DNA of 64,000 nucleotides from Coprococcus_C hominis (GCF_020687505.1 NZ_JAJEQT010000006.1), one strand, 5' to 3'. Shown: positions 42,576-51,922, numbered from the stretch's first letter. Numbers and translations are program-made. The notes: a model not told the origin generated them from the letters alone.

Positions 42576-43406
42576 ATGAAATATAAGATTGTTGGAGACA
42601 GCTGTTGTGATTTTACAGCCGAGGATTTGAAAAAGGAATATATCAGCCGGGTACCGTTGATTCTCACAGTTGGGGATACGGATGTGATTGATGATGATAC
42701 CTTTGATCAGGAGAAATATCTGGATATGGTAGACCGATGCCCGGAATGCCCTCGTTCTTCCTGCCCTTCACCAGAGAATTATATGCAGCATTTTGAAGGT
42801 GCGGAAAATGTATTTGTAGTGACACTTTCTTCCAAGTTAAGCGGCTCCTACAACAGTGCAATGCTTGCAAAGCAGATCTATCAGGAGAATCATCCAGATG
42901 TAAAAATCCATGTGTTTGATTCGAAGTCGGCAGCGGCAGCACAGCATCTGATCTGCGAGCGTCTGGAACGCTATATAGAGCAGGATCTTGACTTCAAGAC
43001 GATCGTGGAAAAGACAGAGGAATATGTTGGAGAGATTCGTACACTTTTTGTACTGGATAACCTCGATACGATGCGGAAGAACGGAAGAATTACGAAGGTA
43101 AAGGCACTGGCAGCCAATATGTTAAATATCAAGCCGGTACTGCATGGTGTTGACGGAGAGATTCAGCAGCTCGATCAGGCGCGCGGTATGAACAAAGCGT
43201 TAAATAAGCTGTTGTCACATATTGAGAAGGAAGGCTATGACAATACAAAGCCGGTTCGGATTACACAGTGCGGAAGCATGGAACGCTGTAAGAACGTGAG
43301 AAAGATTTTGATGGAACGGTTTGGATTTACAGATGTGAAGATTCTTGATGCCAATGGGATTAGTACCACTTACGAGAGCCGTGGCGGAGTGATCGTTTGT
43401 TTCTAA
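42576..43406 (+). CDS. DegV family fatty-acid-binding protein (1)
   Basis: A 276-residue DegV protein. DegV proteins (FakB-like) hold a fatty acid between two domains and present it to the kinase FakA for phosphorylation. Family marks are IVGDSCCDFTAEDL at the N-terminus, VVTLSSKLSGSYNSAMLA with the lipid-contact SGSY loop, FDSKSAAAAQHL, and LDTMRKNGRI. It has its own promoter and terminator. A second DegV gene lies 1.2 kb downstream. Confidence 0.93.
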   Translation: MKYKIVGDSCCDFTAEDLKKEYISRVPLILTVGDTDVIDDDTFDQEKYLDMVDRCPECPRSSCPSPENYMQHFEGAENVFVVTLSSKLSGSYNSAMLAKQIYQENHPDVKIHVFDSKSAAAAQHLICERLERYIEQDLDFKTIVEKTEEYVGEIRTLFVLDNLDTMRKNGRITKVKALAANMLNIKPVLHGVDGEIQQLDQARGMNKALNKLLSHIEKEGYDNTKPVRITQCGSMERCKNVRKILMERFGFTDVKILDANGISTTYESRGGVIVCF

Positions 43407-43428
43407 TTTTATATTTCAAAAGATTGGA

Positions 43429-43463
43429 AAAGACAAGATGCGGAAAACATCTTGTCTTTTTTT
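43429..43463 (+). terminator. Rho-independent terminator after degV (1)
   Basis: AAAGACAAGATG pairs with CATCTTGTCTTT across a 7-base loop and runs into a T tract. Confidence 0.92.
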
Positions 43464-43535
43464 GCGTGGAATGATACTATTTATAAATACGCTTTTTACA
43501 GATGAATCAAGATACGAAAATGGGAGTAACAAGCT

Positions 43536-44636
43536 ATGAAGAAAAAACTAAATCGAAGAAATAAACTGGCAGGCTGGCTGATTGGTGCCGTCTGTATGAT
43601 GATGCTCGGTGGCTGTGGAAAGAAACAGGATGGAACAACGGAGGCAGTTACAACAGCAGAACCTGCAGTTGTGGCAACGAATGCGGATGCAGCGCAGGAA
43701 CCGGATCTGCCGATGGATGCCGATGGTTACTATATTACAAATGATTATGTGAAAACGTTGGGAGAGACGATCAATGTCCGCGTGGCAGCATCCACGGACG
43801 CAGATATTTACAAGCTGCTTCCGGGTGGTGAGATATTAAATCGTGTCGGTTACAATGAAGAGTGGACAAAGGTTATGGTGGATGGCAGTACATTTTACGT
43901 GTATTCCGAATATGTGATCCAGACAGAACCGCCAGCCGGAACCCTGCCAGATACAACCGAGGAAGAGACACCGACGGATACGGCAACAAAAAGCGATGCC
44001 GAGAAGGTAAAGAAGATCGTTATGCTTGATCCAGCCAATCAGGCGGTTGTGAATGCGGAACAGGTCGAGATCGGACCGAATACTGATGTGACCAAACAGG
44101 GGGCATCTACGGGAAATGTTGGAACGACACTTGGAACGAAAGAGAGTGAACTGAATCTGACTTATGCGAATCTGTTAAAGACAGAACTGGAAAGCCGTGG
44201 TTACCAGGTGCTGATGACAAGAGATACCGATGAGATCAATTTGTCGAACAAGGATCGTGCATTGCTTGCGAATGATTCAGAGGCAACCGTGTATGTGCGT
44301 ATTCAGATGAATTTCAGTGAGAACAGTTCCCTGACTGGTGTAATGGGTGTGTGTATGACACCGGATAGTGAATTTAACAGTGACTTGTACAATGACAGTT
44401 ACCGTTTGGCAACGCGTTTGATTCAGGGTGTTCTGGATAATACGGCATGTACGAATCAGGGAATTTACGAGACAGACCAGATGACAGCCATTAACTGGAG
44501 TGAAAAGCCGGTCGCACTGATCAAGCTTGGATATCTGAGCAATGAAGAGGAGGAATCCAAACTGATCGATCAGGATTATCAGAAAGAAATCGTTCAGGGA
44601 CTTGCAGATGGCTTAGATGCATATTATGGATATTAA
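43536..44636 (+). CDS. Lipoprotein with SH3 and degenerate amidase_3 domain
   Basis: A 366-residue lipoprotein (lipobox LGGC, Cys27). An SH3b-like domain (about 72-130: ETINVRVAASTDADIYKLLPGGE) is followed by a Thr/Glu linker and a C-terminal domain with the fold pattern of N-acetylmuramoyl-L-alanine amidase 3 (about 158-366). The catalytic set is lost: DPGHGG reads DPANQ (165-169), the second zinc His in SIHAN reads Gln257 (RIQMN), and the catalytic Glu in LVE-GF reads Lys330 (LIKLGYLSN). Only the middle zinc Glu205 remains. It is therefore likely a non-enzymatic wall-binding or regulatory protein. The next degV gene starts 17 bases downstream. Confidence 0.82.
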   Translation: MKKKLNRRNKLAGWLIGAVCMMMLGGCGKKQDGTTEAVTTAEPAVVATNADAAQEPDLPMDADGYYITNDYVKTLGETINVRVAASTDADIYKLLPGGEILNRVGYNEEWTKVMVDGSTFYVYSEYVIQTEPPAGTLPDTTEEETPTDTATKSDAEKVKKIVMLDPANQAVVNAEQVEIGPNTDVTKQGASTGNVGTTLGTKESELNLTYANLLKTELESRGYQVLMTRDTDEINLSNKDRALLANDSEATVYVRIQMNFSENSSLTGVMGVCMTPDSEFNSDLYNDSYRLATRLIQGVLDNTACTNQGIYETDQMTAINWSEKPVALIKLGYLSNEEEESKLIDQDYQKEIVQGLADGLDAYYGY

Positions 44637-44653
44637 ATTGGAGGATAGATTGT

Positions 44654-45526
44654 ATGCGAGATTATGTCGTTATAAGTGATTCAACAGCAGATTTGCCAAT
44701 TGCGGTTGTAAAGGAATTAGAAGTTCCTATCGTGCCATTTTCCTATTCGATTGAGGAGCAGGTGTACGAATATTATCTGGATGAGCGTGACGGTGACATT
44801 GGAAGCTTTTATGAGCGCCTGCGCAAGGGTGCGATGCCTGTGACGTCACAGATCAATCCGGCGATGTATCAGGATTTTTTTGAGCCATATGTGAAAGAAG
44901 GAAAGGATGTTTTATACATCAGTTTTTCTTCTGGCTTAAGTGGTTCGTATCAGTCTTCTATGCTTGGCGCGGATATGGTGCTGGACAAATACCCGGAAGC
45001 AAAGATCGTATGCGTGGATTCTCGTTCCGCCGCTGTTGGACAGGGGGCGTTTCTGTATGAGATCGTAAGGAAGAAACGGGAAGGCCTGGATCTGGATGCA
45101 CTTACAGAGTGGGTGAAGCAGATACGTGGACATGTGCATCACTGGTTTATGGTGGAAGATCTGTTCCATTTAAAACGTGGTGGACGTGTGTCGACTGTCG
45201 AGGCGATGGTCGGGAGTGCCCTTAAAATCAAGCCAATCCTGAGCGTGGACGAGGAAGGTAAGCTGGTCATCCGTTCCAAAGCGCGTGGAACAAATAAGGC
45301 GATGGAATACCTTATTGCAAAGACCGTGGAAGAGGGTGGCGATTTAAGTACACTCCGCGCTGTGATCGGACATGCGGACTGCATTGAGAAAGCAGAAAAA
45401 TTAAAGCAGATGGCGGTGGACGCTGGTATGCAGGCGGACAATCTGATGATTGCGCCAATTGGACCGATCATTGGTACGCATGTCGGTTCTGGTATGTTAG
45501 CGATTGCATTTGTAACAAATATGTAA
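44654..45526 (+). CDS. DegV family fatty-acid-binding protein (2)
   Basis: A 290-residue DegV protein: ISDSTADLPIAVVKEL at the N-terminus, YISFSSGLSGSYQSSMLGA for the lipid-binding loop, VDSRSAAVGQGA, and LKRGGRVSTVEA. It differs enough from copy 1 to suggest a different fatty-acid preference, as FakB1/FakB2 show. An AGG-type site lies 9 bases upstream (GGAGG). Its last codons contain the first of two WalR boxes for the next gene. Confidence 0.93.
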   Translation: MRDYVVISDSTADLPIAVVKELEVPIVPFSYSIEEQVYEYYLDERDGDIGSFYERLRKGAMPVTSQINPAMYQDFFEPYVKEGKDVLYISFSSGLSGSYQSSMLGADMVLDKYPEAKIVCVDSRSAAVGQGAFLYEIVRKKREGLDLDALTEWVKQIRGHVHHWFMVEDLFHLKRGGRVSTVEAMVGSALKIKPILSVDEEGKLVIRSKARGTNKAMEYLIAKTVEEGGDLSTLRAVIGHADCIEKAEKLKQMAVDAGMQADNLMIAPIGPIIGTHVGSGMLAIAFVTNM

Positions 45527-45584
45527 CAAACTATTGACACCTTTGTAAGATAATGTTAAGATACTTCTGTAATAAAAATGTAAC
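45511..45584 (+). promoter_or_regulatory. Promoter with two WalR boxes for the SleB-like hydrolase
   Basis: TTGACA (45534-45539), a 17-bp spacer and TAAGAT (45557-45562) form the promoter. TGTAAC-N5-TGTAAC (45511-45527) lies upstream and TGTAAT-N5-TGTAAC (45568-45584) lies at the start point. Both fit the WalR consensus TGTWAH-N5-TGTWAH at every position. The upstream box overlaps the stop codon of the degV gene. Confidence 0.8.
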
Positions 45585-45628
45585 AATGTGTGTAAAAAGT
45601 TACGAAATTATTTTGCAAGGTGAAAGAA

Positions 45629-46981
45629 ATGAGCAGAAGAACGAAGTTAAAAGTACGGAATATGCGATTATTCCTCACAAAGAATGTATTTAACAGTCGT
45701 TACATAGTTAGAAATATTTTAGCCATTACGATTATGGTTACAGTCGTTGCTATGTGTGCAGGCGCAGGCATTATGATTGGAAACAGGAAAGAAGCAAAAG
45801 CAGATACAGTTGTTGCTTCTGGAAATGTGGAAGAGGTTGTGACTCTGGATTGTTCGATGACTTCTATGAATGCAGCCGGAACCAATATGATCCGTGCAGA
45901 TCTGGAGTCTGTTATGACTGCAGATAAGGAAGCAAAGGAAAAAGAGGTGGTTGCTGCGGCAGCTGCAGAGTTTACAGATAAGTGTGCAGCCAATCGGGAT
46001 GATGTGAATGTCCGTGCAGAGGCATCTACGGATTCTGCAATCGTTGGCCATATGAATATCGGTGCTTGTGGCGATGTGCTTGCACAGGCAGACGGATGGG
46101 TGCAGATTTCGTCTGGTGATGTAAAGGGCTATGTGAAAGCAGATTATGTTACAATCGGCGAGGAAGCATATGCACTTGCAAAGCAGTATTATTCTATGAC
46201 AGCCGTTGCGAAGGAAGATGGTATCAATCTTCGTGCAGCAGCCAATAAGGACGCTGAGGTTGTCGGTGCGGTTTATGAGAATGTAACTTATACAGTTACA
46301 CCAGAGAAAACAGATGATGCATGGGTATGTCTTCAGGTGGCAACTGGTACCGAAGGATATGCAAGTGCAGATTATATGGAAGTCACAGAAGGGTATCGTG
46401 TTGCAGAGCCAGTCGATGGTACAGCGGTAGACGAAGATACAACTTCTGAGGAGACATCTACAACTGAGACAAAGAAGGCTTCTGGCAGTGTAGAGGAGAA
46501 CAAGCAGTCGACACAGACAACAACAGAAAAGACTTCTACAACACAGCAGACAACAACAGAAGCAACAACACAGGCAAACAACAGCTCGAATATCGGCTCT
46601 TCATCCAGAACACCGGTATCCCTGAGTGATGCAGATATCAATCTGATGGCAGCTGTAATGACACTGGAATGTGGAAATGAGTCCTACGAAGGACAGCTTG
46701 CGGTAGCAAATGTAATTTTGAACCGCCTGCAGTCTGGCGCATGGGGCAGTACGATCAGCAGTGTTGTTTATGCAGCCAACCAGTTCAGCGTTGTATCGGA
46801 TTCCAGATTGCAAGGACTGATTCAGAACGGTGCGCAGGCAAGCTGTATTCAGGCAGCCAGAGATGCGTGTGCAGGCAATAACAACATCGGTGATCTGATG
46901 TCATTCCGTCCTGCAAGATATGTGGATACAAGTACACTTGGAACCTATAAGCAGATTGGTAATCACGTGTTCTTCAAATAG
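45629..46981 (+). CDS. SH3-domain cell-wall hydrolase, SleB/CwlJ type
   Basis: A 450-residue exported protein: an N-terminal membrane segment (about 28-50), two SH3b repeats (DDVNVRAEASTDSAIVGHM and DGINLRAAANKDAEVVGAV), a long Thr/Ser/Gln-rich linker, and a C-terminal hydrolase_2 (SleB) domain. The domain contains LMAAVMTLECGNESYEGQLAVANVILNRL with the catalytic Glu and VVYAANQFSV. SleB-type enzymes are lytic transglycosylases. Despite the spore-cortex name, SH3-linked forms work on vegetative walls. The ATG at 45629 follows AAGGTGA. The WalR boxes in its promoter fit a wall-turnover role. Confidence 0.9.
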   Translation: MSRRTKLKVRNMRLFLTKNVFNSRYIVRNILAITIMVTVVAMCAGAGIMIGNRKEAKADTVVASGNVEEVVTLDCSMTSMNAAGTNMIRADLESVMTADKEAKEKEVVAAAAAEFTDKCAANRDDVNVRAEASTDSAIVGHMNIGACGDVLAQADGWVQISSGDVKGYVKADYVTIGEEAYALAKQYYSMTAVAKEDGINLRAAANKDAEVVGAVYENVTYTVTPEKTDDAWVCLQVATGTEGYASADYMEVTEGYRVAEPVDGTAVDEDTTSEETSTTETKKASGSVEENKQSTQTTTEKTSTTQQTTTEATTQANNSSNIGSSSRTPVSLSDADINLMAAVMTLECGNESYEGQLAVANVILNRLQSGAWGSTISSVVYAANQFSVVSDSRLQGLIQNGAQASCIQAARDACAGNNNIGDLMSFRPARYVDTSTLGTYKQIGNHVFFK

Positions 46982-46996
46982 ACAGAGAGATAAGAA

Positions 46997-47036
46997 AAGC
47001 AACATGTTAGCGGGCAGCTAAGATGTTGCTTTTTTT
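46997..47036 (+). terminator. Rho-independent terminator after the SleB-like gene
   Basis: AGCAACAT pairs with ATGTTGCT, with an inner TTAGC/GCTAA helix, and seven T residues follow. Confidence 0.92.
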
Positions 47037-47037
47037 C

Positions 47038-47066
47038 TTGCTTTCTTGTATGGAATTGGGTACAAT
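47038..47066 (+). promoter_or_regulatory. Predicted promoter of the glycosyltransferase operon
   Basis: TTGCTT (47038-47043), a 17-bp spacer and TACAAT (47061-47066), immediately after the preceding terminator. Confidence 0.65.
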
Positions 47067-47113
47067 GTAGAAGTATTATGACAAAAAATAAAGGTAGTCA
47101 AAGAAGGAAAATA

Positions 47114-48283
47114 ATGAAGGTAGCATTGATTGCTTCGGATAATAATGCAAGTTCTGGAGCTTTCCTAAGCATGACAAATCTTGCAATACAATTAAATCAA
47201 TTACATGTAAAAACGATTGTGATCATTCCAAAGGAAGGACCTTATGTAGGACCTGGCGATGGAGTAAACTTATTAAGAAAACACAAAATCAAATATTATG
47301 TGGTTCCATCCATATCAGGAGTTGTATCATGTGATTTTCCAAGAAATATACTGGCAACACTGGGACAGATAAAATATATTTTAAGAAATAAAATCTATGC
47401 ACGTGGATTGGCGGGTATCCTAAAGAAGGAACATGTGGATTTGGTGCATATTAACACGGTGTATAGCTATTTTGGCGCATATGCTGCCCGTAAGGTGAAT
47501 ATTCCTTATGTATGGCATATCCGGGAGTTTTTGGAGGAAGATCAGGGGAATGAGTTCTATTTTCCGAAATATATGTATAAGTTGATGAACCGGGCAGATC
47601 TAGTCATTGCCATTTCCCGTAGCATTTATAAAAAATATAGTAAATCACTTCATAAAAATGTCATGAAGGTTATATATAATGGAATTGACATAGATCAATT
47701 TTATAAGCCAGAGAGACAGATATTTGAAGATTCGATATTGAAACTTTGCTATGTTGGCGGACTTTCAGAATTAAAGGGAACGGATGATTTGATTGAGGCT
47801 TGCCGCTTGTTGAATCAGGAGGGGTATCAGGATGCATACCGGCTGATGATTGCAGGAAGAGGTGGGGAAGAGTATGAGGAAGCATTGCGCGAGAAATTAA
47901 AAGCGAATCATATAGAAAATGTAGAACTGCTTGGATTTCGAAGTGATGTGCCCGATGTGATGGCACAGGCAGATGTATCGGTTGTAACTTCCCGGTGTGA
48001 GGCGTTTGGGCGTGTAACCGTGGAAGCAATGCTGACGGGAAATCTGGTGCTGGGTGCGGATTCAGCGGGAACAAAAGAACTTTTGAAAGACGGAAAATTC
48101 GGTGTGCTGTATCAATGCGGAAATCCAGAAAGTATTAAGCAGAAGATGCTATATATTTTAAATCATAAAGAAGAATTGCGGGAGACAGCAAAGACAGCCC
48201 GTGATTTCATGGCAGAGCATATGACAGCAAAGAAAAATGCCGAAAACATATATCGTGAATACCAGCGAATTTTAGGAGAGTAA
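47114..48283 (+). CDS. Glycosyltransferase family 4 (GT-B fold)
   Basis: A 389-residue retaining glycosyltransferase. The N-terminal domain starts KVALIASDNNASSGAFLSMTNLA. The C-terminal nucleotide-sugar domain has LCYVGGLSELKGTDDLIEA, LLGFRSDVPDVMAQADV and the E-x7-E type SRCEAFGRVTVEAM segment. These transferases build capsule, lipid-linked or teichoic-type glycans at the inner membrane face. The ATG at 47114 has AAGAAGG upstream; the longer frame from 47078 starts too near the promoter. First gene of a four-gene glycosyltransferase operon. Confidence 0.9.
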   Translation: MKVALIASDNNASSGAFLSMTNLAIQLNQLHVKTIVIIPKEGPYVGPGDGVNLLRKHKIKYYVVPSISGVVSCDFPRNILATLGQIKYILRNKIYARGLAGILKKEHVDLVHINTVYSYFGAYAARKVNIPYVWHIREFLEEDQGNEFYFPKYMYKLMNRADLVIAISRSIYKKYSKSLHKNVMKVIYNGIDIDQFYKPERQIFEDSILKLCYVGGLSELKGTDDLIEACRLLNQEGYQDAYRLMIAGRGGEEYEEALREKLKANHIENVELLGFRSDVPDVMAQADVSVVTSRCEAFGRVTVEAMLTGNLVLGADSAGTKELLKDGKFGVLYQCGNPESIKQKMLYILNHKEELRETAKTARDFMAEHMTAKKNAENIYREYQRILGE

Positions 48284-48284
48284 A

Positions 48285-49193
48285 ATGGCAGATATTATTT
48301 TTGCGTTTGTGGTACTCCATTATAATGAACCAAAAGTGACAGAAAAATGTGTGAAAGCAATCCGGGAGAATACAAAGAAGCACAGTTCAGAGATTGTCAT
48401 TGTTGATAATTGTTCTCCGGATGGTTCAGGGGGTTATTTGGAGAAAAAATATAAAGACCAACCGCATATTACAGTTTTGAAAGCAGAGAAAAATCTGGGG
48501 TTTGCCAGAGGAAATAACATTGGGTATACCTATGCAAAGCAGACGTTGCATGCAGATTATATATGTGTGATGAACAATGATGTATTGCTGTTACAGCCGG
48601 ATTTTATAGAGCGGATTGTACAGGAGTATGAGACGTCGAAGTGTGGAATAGTTGGACCGCATATCACATTATTGAATGGCTATACCAATTATATGTATCT
48701 CAAAATACATACGCGGGAATATTTTGAACATGAATTACAAATGTCGAAACAGATGTACCGGTATTATACTTCCAGATTTTATCCGGTTCGAAATATAATC
48801 AATCGAACACTGGACAAACTGCTCCCTGCGTTGAAGTTTCAGAAGCAACCGGTTAAGGAGACATTGGACGATAAGATACAGATGGTGATTGCGAGCAAGC
48901 AACGGCACAAAAATATCGTTTTGCATGGCTGCTGTCTGATTCTGACACCGCTCTATATTGGAAAGTTTGATACAGCATTTGACGACCGGACATTTATGTT
49001 CCGTGAGGAAGAGCTTTTATATTTGCGGTGCCGCAAGCATGAAATTGAAACGGTATATGAACCGTCGATTGATATTCTGCATTTGGAGGATATGTCTACC
49101 AATGCAACATTTAAGAAGGACTGTAAACGGGAGGCGTTTAAAAACAAATGCCAGATCGATTCGTTACAGATTTTGCTGGAGGAACTAAGATGA
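48285..49193 (+). CDS. Glycosyltransferase family 2 (1)
   Basis: A 302-residue GT-A transferase. It has FVVLHYNEPKVTEKCV at the N-terminus, IVIVDNCSPDGSG, the donor-binding KNLGFARGNNIGY and the metal site CVMNNDVLLL (DxD-like NND). A variable C-terminal part follows, with an FREEELLYLRCRKH acceptor-side segment. It resembles rhamnosyl/galactosyl transferases of surface polysaccharides. The gap to the preceding gene is one base and the end overlaps the next gene by 4 bases. Confidence 0.9.
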   Translation: MADIIFAFVVLHYNEPKVTEKCVKAIRENTKKHSSEIVIVDNCSPDGSGGYLEKKYKDQPHITVLKAEKNLGFARGNNIGYTYAKQTLHADYICVMNNDVLLLQPDFIERIVQEYETSKCGIVGPHITLLNGYTNYMYLKIHTREYFEHELQMSKQMYRYYTSRFYPVRNIINRTLDKLLPALKFQKQPVKETLDDKIQMVIASKQRHKNIVLHGCCLILTPLYIGKFDTAFDDRTFMFREEELLYLRCRKHEIETVYEPSIDILHLEDMSTNATFKKDCKREAFKNKCQIDSLQILLEELR

Positions 49194-50113
49194 AATATGG
49201 AGTCGTAATTGTAACATATAACCGGTTAGAATTACTGAAGGAATGTATTGAGAATTGTATCAGACAGACAATCCCGTTTGAAAAGATTATTATCGTAAAT
49301 AATTGCAGTACCGATGGAACGGACGAGTATTTGCAACAGTACAAAGCAGATATGCGGTTTGTGATTTCGGAACAGACGGAGAATCTGGGCGGTGCAGGCG
49401 GATTCCGTGTAGGATTGGAGCTTGCAGGTAAAGAAGATCTGGACTGGGTGCTGATCATCGATGATGATGCGATGATCGCAGAAGATTATATTCAGAAATG
49501 TGACCGCGTGATTCGCCGGTATCCGAATGTGGTAGCATGTTCGGGAACGGTTTATACGGATGGAAAGATTCAGACGATCCACCGGAGAGTGATTGCAAAC
49601 CGGACGTTGTATCTGGAGAAGAACGTTCCGTTATCTGCATATGAGCGCAAATGCTTCCGCTACGATCTGGCAACGTTTTGCGGTTTGATGGTTCGTGCAG
49701 ATATCCTTGCAAAGATTGGACTTCCGAAATCAGAATATTTTATCTGGTATGACGATACCGAGTTTTCGATGCGCCTGCGGAAGTATGGCGGCATTGTAAA
49801 CGTCAATGCGGCACATCTGAATCATAAAACGGTGTTGCCATCGGGTGAACAGAAGGGCTTTTTCATGCGGATGGGCTGGAGAACCTATTATGGACACCGG
49901 AACCGACTGGATGCAGTGAAAACGCATTGCAGCAAGGTGACACAGCTTGTGATCTATGCAGAGTTTATGGTCTTTATTGTATGTGGCGCAGGCATGTGCC
50001 TGATCCCGAAATACCATCGTCAGGGAAAATATATCACACGAATGTTGTGGGACGCGTGGATGGATGGGAAAGCAGGAAGATTAGGAAAAAATAAAAAGTA
50101 TGTACCAAACTAG
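49190..50113 (+). CDS. Glycosyltransferase family 2 (2), galactofuranosyl-like
   Basis: A 307-residue GT-A transferase with YGVVIVTYNRLELLKECI, IIVNNCSTDGT, NLGGAGGFRVGLE and the metal motif LIIDDDAMI (DDD). FIWYDDTEFSMRLRKYG follows in the acceptor region. The NxGGAGG and WxDD(D)E/F patterns are those of the GlfT1-like galactofuranosyl/rhamnosyl group. The ATG at 49190 overlaps the previous stop (ATGA) and follows GGAGGA. Confidence 0.9.
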   Translation: MKYGVVIVTYNRLELLKECIENCIRQTIPFEKIIIVNNCSTDGTDEYLQQYKADMRFVISEQTENLGGAGGFRVGLELAGKEDLDWVLIIDDDAMIAEDYIQKCDRVIRRYPNVVACSGTVYTDGKIQTIHRRVIANRTLYLEKNVPLSAYERKCFRYDLATFCGLMVRADILAKIGLPKSEYFIWYDDTEFSMRLRKYGGIVNVNAAHLNHKTVLPSGEQKGFFMRMGWRTYYGHRNRLDAVKTHCSKVTQLVIYAEFMVFIVCGAGMCLIPKYHRQGKYITRMLWDAWMDGKAGRLGKNKKYVPN

Positions 50114-50123
50114 GAGGGGAATT

Positions 50124-51914
50124 ATGATTATACAACCGCTTTTGTTTCCGAAGCAGGAGGTCTGCCCGGAGCAGAAAATGTATTATAGAATTAAGGAAGA
50201 CAAGATATCGTTAGAGACATATTTTAACGCATTTTCAATTGGAAAGTGGAAGAAATATACCGATCTGGATAACCTTTATTTTGAGGTAGAGTCCGAAGAA
50301 GCATTGCAGTTTACCTGCGTACACGCAGTCGGCAGTGTAGCAGCCGGACATGATTGTACACGGGAAATGATTCAGAAAGAGTCGCCATCTAAGTATGTAG
50401 CAGTTGTGCGTCGTAAAATTCCGTGTTCCGTGTCAAAGGATGGAAACAAATACCACCTGCAGTTTGAGGAATTGCCAGACGATGGTATTTTGTATGTGAA
50501 TATAAAATGCCAGAAAGAGGTATCTGATATCTCGGAGGTTCTATTGTCCGGTGGGTATGGAACCGAGGCTGTGATGACGCAGAAGCCGGTCATTGCACTT
50601 GGAATCTGTACATTTAAGCGGGAGGAGTTTTTAAAACGAAATGTTAATCTGGTATTGAATCACATTATCAATAATCCGGACAGCCCGCTTTATGGAAATC
50701 TGGAGGTCTATGTATCCGATAATGGACAGACGATCGAGCCGGATACCTTTGACAGCGATAAGATTCATGTATTCCCGAATATCAATGCGGGTGGTGCAGG
50801 TGGATTTACCCGCTGCATTATGGAAGCTTTGTTTTATAGAAAACCATCGCCATTTACGCATATTATCCTGATGGATGATGATATTCTGCTTGATACAGCC
50901 GTAGTAGAACGGACATGGTTGTTCCTGTCACATGTGAAGAAGGAATATCAGAGCGCAATCCTTGGTGGCGAGATGTTTGAGCTTGACCGTAAATATATGC
51001 AGTTTGAGGCAGGTGCTTTGACACATTGGCAGCTGAATGATTTCTATCATCGCCATTATGACATGCGCAAGCCGGATATGGTAAGTGCAAACGAGCAGGA
51101 GACACCGATCAATTACAGTGGCTGGTGGTATAACTGTATTCCAACAACAGAGATACAGGCAGACAATCTCCCAATTCCTGCATTTATTCATTTCGATGAT
51201 ATTGAATACGGTGTGCGCCATTCAGACAAGGGTGTCATCCTGATCAATGGTATTTGCGTATGGCATCCACAGGCACCAAACAAGGCGTCTGTATCGATGT
51301 CATATTATGACATGCGAAATGCATTGATTGCGGAGGCATCTACGATGAAAGAACTTGGCTCACCGTGGAAGCTGCTTGGATATATGACGATGATGATGGG
51401 AATTCATGTAGTTGATTACCGGTACAATCTGGTAGAGTGTATCCTGCAGGGATACAATGATTTCCACAAGGGACCGGAAGCATTTATGCAGATCGACCCG
51501 GTACAGAAACATGCAGAGCTTGCAACACTCAATTACAAGTTTATCTCACCGGAAGAAGCAGGCATCAAGGAGCCGGTGAAGATGAAGAAGAATTTCTTCC
51601 CGCCGTTTGTCAATGGAATCATCTGTATGTTCTGCTGGTTGTTGCCACCATTGCGGGATATCAAGGCAGTATCTGCGATCGGTATCGAGCAGCCACATAT
51701 CTACAAGCGGATGTTCCTGTACGATGAAGAGAAGAATGCAGGCTATATCCTGCAGAGAGATTACAAGAAAGGTTTCCATTATCTGGGCGAGTATTTAAAG
51801 ACAGCCAAGAATATCCTGCTGTATTACAAGCGGGACAGAAAGAAATGGCATAAAGCAAGACCACAGTTTACTTCTTTGGAATTCTGGGAGAAGTATCTGA
51901 AGCTTGATAAATAA
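50124..51914 (+). CDS. GlfT2-like galactofuranosyltransferase
   Basis: A 596-residue transferase with an N-terminal beta-rich domain (about 1-155), a GT-A domain and a helical C-terminus, the arrangement of GlfT2, the polymerising galactan transferase. The GT part has ALGICTFKREEFLKRNV, the donor loop NINAGGAGGFTR and the metal motif ILMDDDILLD. The later FIHFDDIEYGVRHSDKG and CVWHPQAPNK supply the second DD and a catalytic-type His. Together with the other transferases it suggests a galactofuranose-containing surface polymer. UDP-galactopyranose mutase is not in the window. The ATG at 50124 follows TAGGAGGGG. Confidence 0.85.
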   Translation: MIIQPLLFPKQEVCPEQKMYYRIKEDKISLETYFNAFSIGKWKKYTDLDNLYFEVESEEALQFTCVHAVGSVAAGHDCTREMIQKESPSKYVAVVRRKIPCSVSKDGNKYHLQFEELPDDGILYVNIKCQKEVSDISEVLLSGGYGTEAVMTQKPVIALGICTFKREEFLKRNVNLVLNHIINNPDSPLYGNLEVYVSDNGQTIEPDTFDSDKIHVFPNINAGGAGGFTRCIMEALFYRKPSPFTHIILMDDDILLDTAVVERTWLFLSHVKKEYQSAILGGEMFELDRKYMQFEAGALTHWQLNDFYHRHYDMRKPDMVSANEQETPINYSGWWYNCIPTTEIQADNLPIPAFIHFDDIEYGVRHSDKGVILINGICVWHPQAPNKASVSMSYYDMRNALIAEASTMKELGSPWKLLGYMTMMMGIHVVDYRYNLVECILQGYNDFHKGPEAFMQIDPVQKHAELATLNYKFISPEEAGIKEPVKMKKNFFPPFVNGIICMFCWLLPPLRDIKAVSAIGIEQPHIYKRMFLYDEEKNAGYILQRDYKKGFHYLGEYLKTAKNILLYYKRDRKKWHKARPQFTSLEFWEKYLKLDK

Positions 51915-51922
51915 TCAGACAA

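Noticed and set aside
45513..45526. TAACA-N4-TGTAA as a third BceR operator
   Set aside because: It fits that consensus, but the spacing to the promoter differs from the other two and CGATGGAT is absent. The direct repeat TGTAAC-N5-TGTAAC, repeated again downstream, fits WalR better.
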